From a bacterium (GTDB lineage Bacteria > Patescibacteriota > Minisyncoccia > UBA6257 > Colwellbacteraceae): a DNA stretch of 6,720 bases. Both the position numbers and the translations under genes were made by a program. Under the pieces are notes generated by a model. The model did not search any database and was not told the origin of the DNA. It saw only the letters and a list, made by a program, of their open reading frames with translations. The first letter of the stretch is position 1. Each line of letters opens with the position of its first letter. Positions 4,054-6,720 of this stretch are shown in pieces. The stretch is from positions 1 through 6,720 of the forward strand of contig JAKCBB010000027.1 in NCBI GenBank assembly GCA_021839365.1, given 5' to 3'.

Positions 4054-5992
4054 AAATATCGAGATTTTTGACCGAGACTGCGTGTAATTGGATAAAGTGA
4101 CGCCGCGATTCCACCTCTCCCCCCATAAGGATATCGAACAGTCTGTCCGCCTCTTTAGCGTCATCTACCGTTACCACCTTTAGCACGCGCGCTTTATGAT
4201 CCATTGTGGTATCCCAAAGCTGGTCGGGATTCATCTCTCCCAAACCTTTGTACCTCTGGACGTTCGGATTACCCTTTATGGTTTTTAGCGCCGCCTCCTT
4301 CCCGGACTCGGAATAAACATATCTTATCTCCTTGCCGACTTGTATGCGGTAAAGCGGCGGCTGGGCGATATACAAATAGCCGCTTTCTATCACCTGTGGG
4401 AAGTATCTGTAGAACAACGTAAGAAGAAGCGTCCGGATATGCGCGCCATCGACGTCGGCATCAGTCATGAGAATTATCTTGTGGTAGCGGATCTTGGAAA
4501 TATCGAAGTCGTTGGCGATAGCCGTACCGAGCGCGATTACCAGTGCGCGGATTTCCTTGTTGGTCAACATCTTGTCGATGTGTGATTTTTCCACGTTCAG
4601 AATCTTTCCGCGCAACGGAAGTATCGCCTGCGTGCGGCGATCTCTCGCTTGCTTCGCGCTTCCCCCGGCGGAGTCGCCCTCGACGATAAACAGTTCCGAG
4701 TCCTCGGCTTTTTTAGACTGGCAATCAGCAAGCTTTCCCGGAAGGGTAAGTCCTTCGAGCGCTCCTTTTCTCAAAATAGTTTCCTTCGCCGCCTTGGCAG
4801 CCTTGCGCGCTTTCTGGGCTATAAGACATTTCTCTATCATCCTTCTCGCGTCCGAGGGATGCGTCTCCATAAACTTGGAAAACTCCTCGCCGATCACGGC
4901 CTCGACGATAGTTCTCGCTTCGGTGTTGCCGAGTTTGGCCTTGGTTTGTCCCTCAAACTGAGGCTCGGGAAGCTTGACCGAGATTACCACCGTCAATCCC
5001 TCGCGGACATCATCGCCGGTAAGATTTTCGTCTTTTTCTTTCAGGTAACTGTTGGTGCGCGCGTAATCGTTTAGGGTTCTTGTAAGCGCGGAACGGAGAC
5101 CGGTAAGGTGCATGCCTCCTTCGGGAGTATAAATATTGTTAGCAAAACTCAACTCCTTGGTTTCGATTCCTTCGTTATAATTAAGAGCGCATTCCACATT
5201 CATGCCGCCCTGCTCTTTCTGGACATAGAAAGACTCGTCCTGAACCACCTTATCCTCCCCCTCATTAAGATAATCAAGAAAAGACTTAACTCCCCCGTCG
5301 AAACGGAAAGAATAATACAGAGGGGTTTCCTGGCGTTCGTCTACGAAAGTAATGCGAACTCCTTTTGTAAGATAAGCCTGCTCCCTTAATCTCTCGAGGA
5401 TTCTTTTGGAATCGAATTCTATTTTTTGGAATATCTCGCTATCAGGTATGAAATAAACGGTTGTTCCCGTGTGATTACTTTTCCCGGACTTGGTTACCTT
5501 GCCGGTCGGAACGCCTCTTTTGTATTCCTGCGAGTATACCGTTTCGTCCCTGCAGACCTCGACTCTGAGCCATGAGGAAAGCGCGTTCACCACGGAAACG
5601 CCGACGCCGTGAAGTCCTCCGGAAACCTTGTATGATCCGCCGCCGAATTTTCCTCCGGCATGAAGCGTGGTTAGGACGGTTTCCAGGGCTGATTTTTTAG
5701 TTTGCGGATGAATCTCGACGGGGATGCCGCGTCCGTCATCCTCGACGCTGACCTTATTCTCCGGAAGAAGTTTAACTGTTATGCGCCTAGCATATCCGGC
5801 CATGGCCTCGTCAATGCTGTTATCAACCACCTCCCAGACGAGATGATGAAGTCCGTCGACTCCGGTGGAGCCGATATACATTCCCGGTCTTTTCCTTACG
5901 GGCTCAAGCCCCTCCAAGACATAAATATCCTTGGCGGTATACGACGGTTTTTCCGCTTTTTCGCTGGTTTTTTTAACCTCTTTCTTTGGCAT
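4052..5992 (-). CDS. gyrB: DNA gyrase subunit B
   Basis: ATPase subunit of gyrase, which with GyrA introduces negative supercoils. At 646 residues it has the common short-GyrB length, without the extra Toprim insert of E. coli. The GHKL ATPase domain shows the catalytic Glu54 and Asn58 in WEVVDNSIDEAMAGYA, DDGRGIP at 85-91, and the ATP lid GGKFGGGSYKVSGGLHGVG at 113-131. The transducer domain carries the QTK motif (349-351, Lys contacting ATP). The Toprim domain has EGDSAGGSAKQARDR (438-452) and the metal-binding DADVDGAHIRTLLL (511-524). The tail has QRYKGLGEMNPDQLWDTTM (579-597) and ends VKNLDI. GyrB rather than ParE is favoured by the C-terminal signature, but these paralogues are close. 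No Shine-Dalgarno precedes the ATG. Confidence 0.98.
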   Translation of the reverse strand: MPKKEVKKTSEKAEKPSYTAKDIYVLEGLEPVRKRPGMYIGSTGVDGLHHLVWEVVDNSIDEAMAGYARRITVKLLPENKVSVEDDGRGIPVEIHPQTKKSALETVLTTLHAGGKFGGGSYKVSGGLHGVGVSVVNALSSWLRVEVCRDETVYSQEYKRGVPTGKVTKSGKSNHTGTTVYFIPDSEIFQKIEFDSKRILERLREQAYLTKGVRITFVDERQETPLYYSFRFDGGVKSFLDYLNEGEDKVVQDESFYVQKEQGGMNVECALNYNEGIETKELSFANNIYTPEGGMHLTGLRSALTRTLNDYARTNSYLKEKDENLTGDDVREGLTVVISVKLPEPQFEGQTKAKLGNTEARTIVEAVIGEEFSKFMETHPSDARRMIEKCLIAQKARKAAKAAKETILRKGALEGLTLPGKLADCQSKKAEDSELFIVEGDSAGGSAKQARDRRTQAILPLRGKILNVEKSHIDKMLTNKEIRALVIALGTAIANDFDISKIRYHKIILMTDADVDGAHIRTLLLTLFYRYFPQVIESGYLYIAQPPLYRIQVGKEIRYVYSESGKEAALKTIKGNPNVQRYKGLGEMNPDQLWDTTMDHKARVLKVVTVDDAKEADRLFDILMGGEVESRRHFIQLHAVSVKNLDI

Positions 5993-6007
5993 AAATCAAA
6001 ATAAAAC

Positions 6008-6019
6008 ACCCTTTAGGGT
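6008..6019 (-). promoter_or_regulatory. Small palindrome in the gyrB leader
   Basis: On the minus strand ACCC-TAAA-GGGT forms a short stem-loop right at the predicted 5' end of the gyrB transcript. The T-rich stretch GTTTTATTTTG follows. It could be a weak terminator for the upstream LamG gene, or a leader hairpin. The stem of four pairs is too short to be sure of either. Confidence 0.3.
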
Positions 6020-6026
6020 TTATAAA

Positions 6027-6055
6027 ATTATACTAAAAAACTGGTCGAAAAACAA
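6027..6055 (-). promoter_or_regulatory. Promoter of gyrB
   Basis: On the minus strand TTGTTT (6055-6050), a 17-base spacer and a perfect TATAAT (6032-6027) form a good promoter. Start near 6020 would give a leader of about 28 bases without a Shine-Dalgarno site near the ATG (AAAGGG is about 20 bases away). The promoter begins five bases after the stop codon of the upstream gene. Confidence 0.65.
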
Positions 6056-6060
6056 ATTTA

Positions 6061-6720
6061 CTACTGCGGTTTTTCGGCGTTATAGATCGCCTGAATTTGA
6101 GCGGGGGTAAGAGCAGAATTAAAAATTCTAGCTAACGCCAAAGAATAAGGATAAGTTGTAGACGTGTTTCCGTCGCATTGACCGTAACCAACAGCAAAAT
6201 AACTTCCGCCAGACGTCGGCTGACCGTTCGGGGTTACAGTAATACTGCTGCCGTCCAATTCGAAAATCGTTTTATTGCTTACCACGGAATAACTTATGGC
6301 TATAAAATGCCAATTTCCATCATTAAGATTAATGTTGGAGTTAACAGTTTCTCCAGTGTCGCCCGGAGTACACTCGTGCAAGAACACCTGGCCATTTCTA
6401 TTAGCCTCCATCGCGCTATTACCTCCCGCAGAGACAACTTGTTCTATCCCTCCTGTTGTTGTTTTTATCCAAGCGGTAAAAGTAATAGGAATTACCGTTG
6501 CGCCGCCTATGCCATTATCAGAAGCAGACGCAACATATTGCGCGCTATTTGTAAAATATAACCCACCGTTGTTTATCCCCTGTATCCAAGTTGGGGAGCC
6601 ATATATTGTCCCGTTGTTATTCCACCCGCTCTTGTCGTACGCCGTCGTCCCAGATCCTTCATTGAGGGGCCAGTATCCTACGAGTCCGTGTATGAAGGGG
6701 GTTAAGGAAGGGTCGTTGCC
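6061..6720 (-). CDS. LamG / concanavalin A-like domain protein, C-terminal part
   Basis: Partial gene whose start lies beyond the right edge; the frame is open for 219 codons to TAG at 6063-6061. The visible part is almost exactly one LamG-like jelly-roll domain. It opens GLVGYWPLNEGSGTTAYDKS, continues with NNNGTIYGSPTW and FTAWIKTTTGG, then NDGNWHFIAISYS. It closes with the common LamG ending ARIFNSALTPAQIQAIYNAE. Such domains bind sugars or proteins on the cell surface or outside the cell. Two Cys residues (in HECTPGD and YGQCDGN) could form a disulfide, which suits an exported protein. The first methionine in view (6411) falls inside the fold and is not a credible start. Preceding residues NDPSLTPFIHG look like a linker; in Patescibacteria, LamG domains are often joined to an N-terminal pilin-like helix, but that part is not visible. 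No ligand can be predicted. Confidence 0.85.
   Translation of the reverse strand, partial: GNDPSLTPFIHGLVGYWPLNEGSGTTAYDKSGWNNNGTIYGSPTWIQGINNGGLYFTNSAQYVASASDNGIGGATVIPITFTAWIKTTTGGIEQVVSAGGNSAMEANRNGQVFLHECTPGDTGETVNSNINLNDGNWHFIAISYSVVSNKTIFELDGSSITVTPNGQPTSGGSYFAVGYGQCDGNTSTTYPYSLALARIFNSALTPAQIQAIYNAEKPQ

Noticed and set aside
4494..5389. Several open frames of 90-155 codons opposite gyrB
   Set aside because: All are antisense to conserved gyrB domains, overlap each other, and show no protein family features.

Overview
This is an ordinary housekeeping segment of a bacterial chromosome with moderate GC content. The gene content and style suggest a member of the Patescibacteria (candidate phyla radiation), most likely Parcubacteria-like. 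The pointers are compact spacing, almost no Shine-Dalgarno sites, start codons placed a few bases after a TATAAT box, a LamG surface protein, and a prepilin-type protein. No rRNA gene is present, so this assignment is an inference. TGA, TAA and TAG all end genes at the expected family C-termini, which argues for the standard bacterial code rather than UGA recoding.

Left part, minus strand: the first 49 codons of a prepilin-like protein run off the left edge (1-148). Twelve bases upstream of it ends argS, arginyl-tRNA synthetase (161-1870). Only 25 bases separate the argS start from the divergent smpB start. That gap holds one AT-rich box that reads as a -10 element on both strands.

Middle: smpB (1896-2345, plus) is followed after two bases by ssrA, the tmRNA gene (2348-2674). 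The RNA and its protein partner for ribosome rescue therefore lie in tandem. A 17-bp perfect hairpin at 2728-2767 is a shared terminator between ssrA and the convergent minus-strand cluster secE-nusG-rplK (3982 down to 2787). This cluster covers the Sec translocon subunit, the transcription elongation factor and ribosomal protein uL11. The usual next gene, rplA, is not there.

Right part, minus strand: gyrB (4052-5992) is complete and has its own promoter. Upstream of it is the C-terminal 219 residues of a LamG/concanavalin-A-like domain protein whose start is beyond the right edge.

I found no evidence of a new multi-gene system, mobile element, CRISPR array or phage. The points most worth a second look are the tmRNA tag ending in LAYA, the two-base smpB-ssrA junction, the repeated leaderless or near-leaderless promoter layout, the symmetric argS/smpB promoter, a GCGAAGC hairpin inside the prepilin leader, and the missing rplA.
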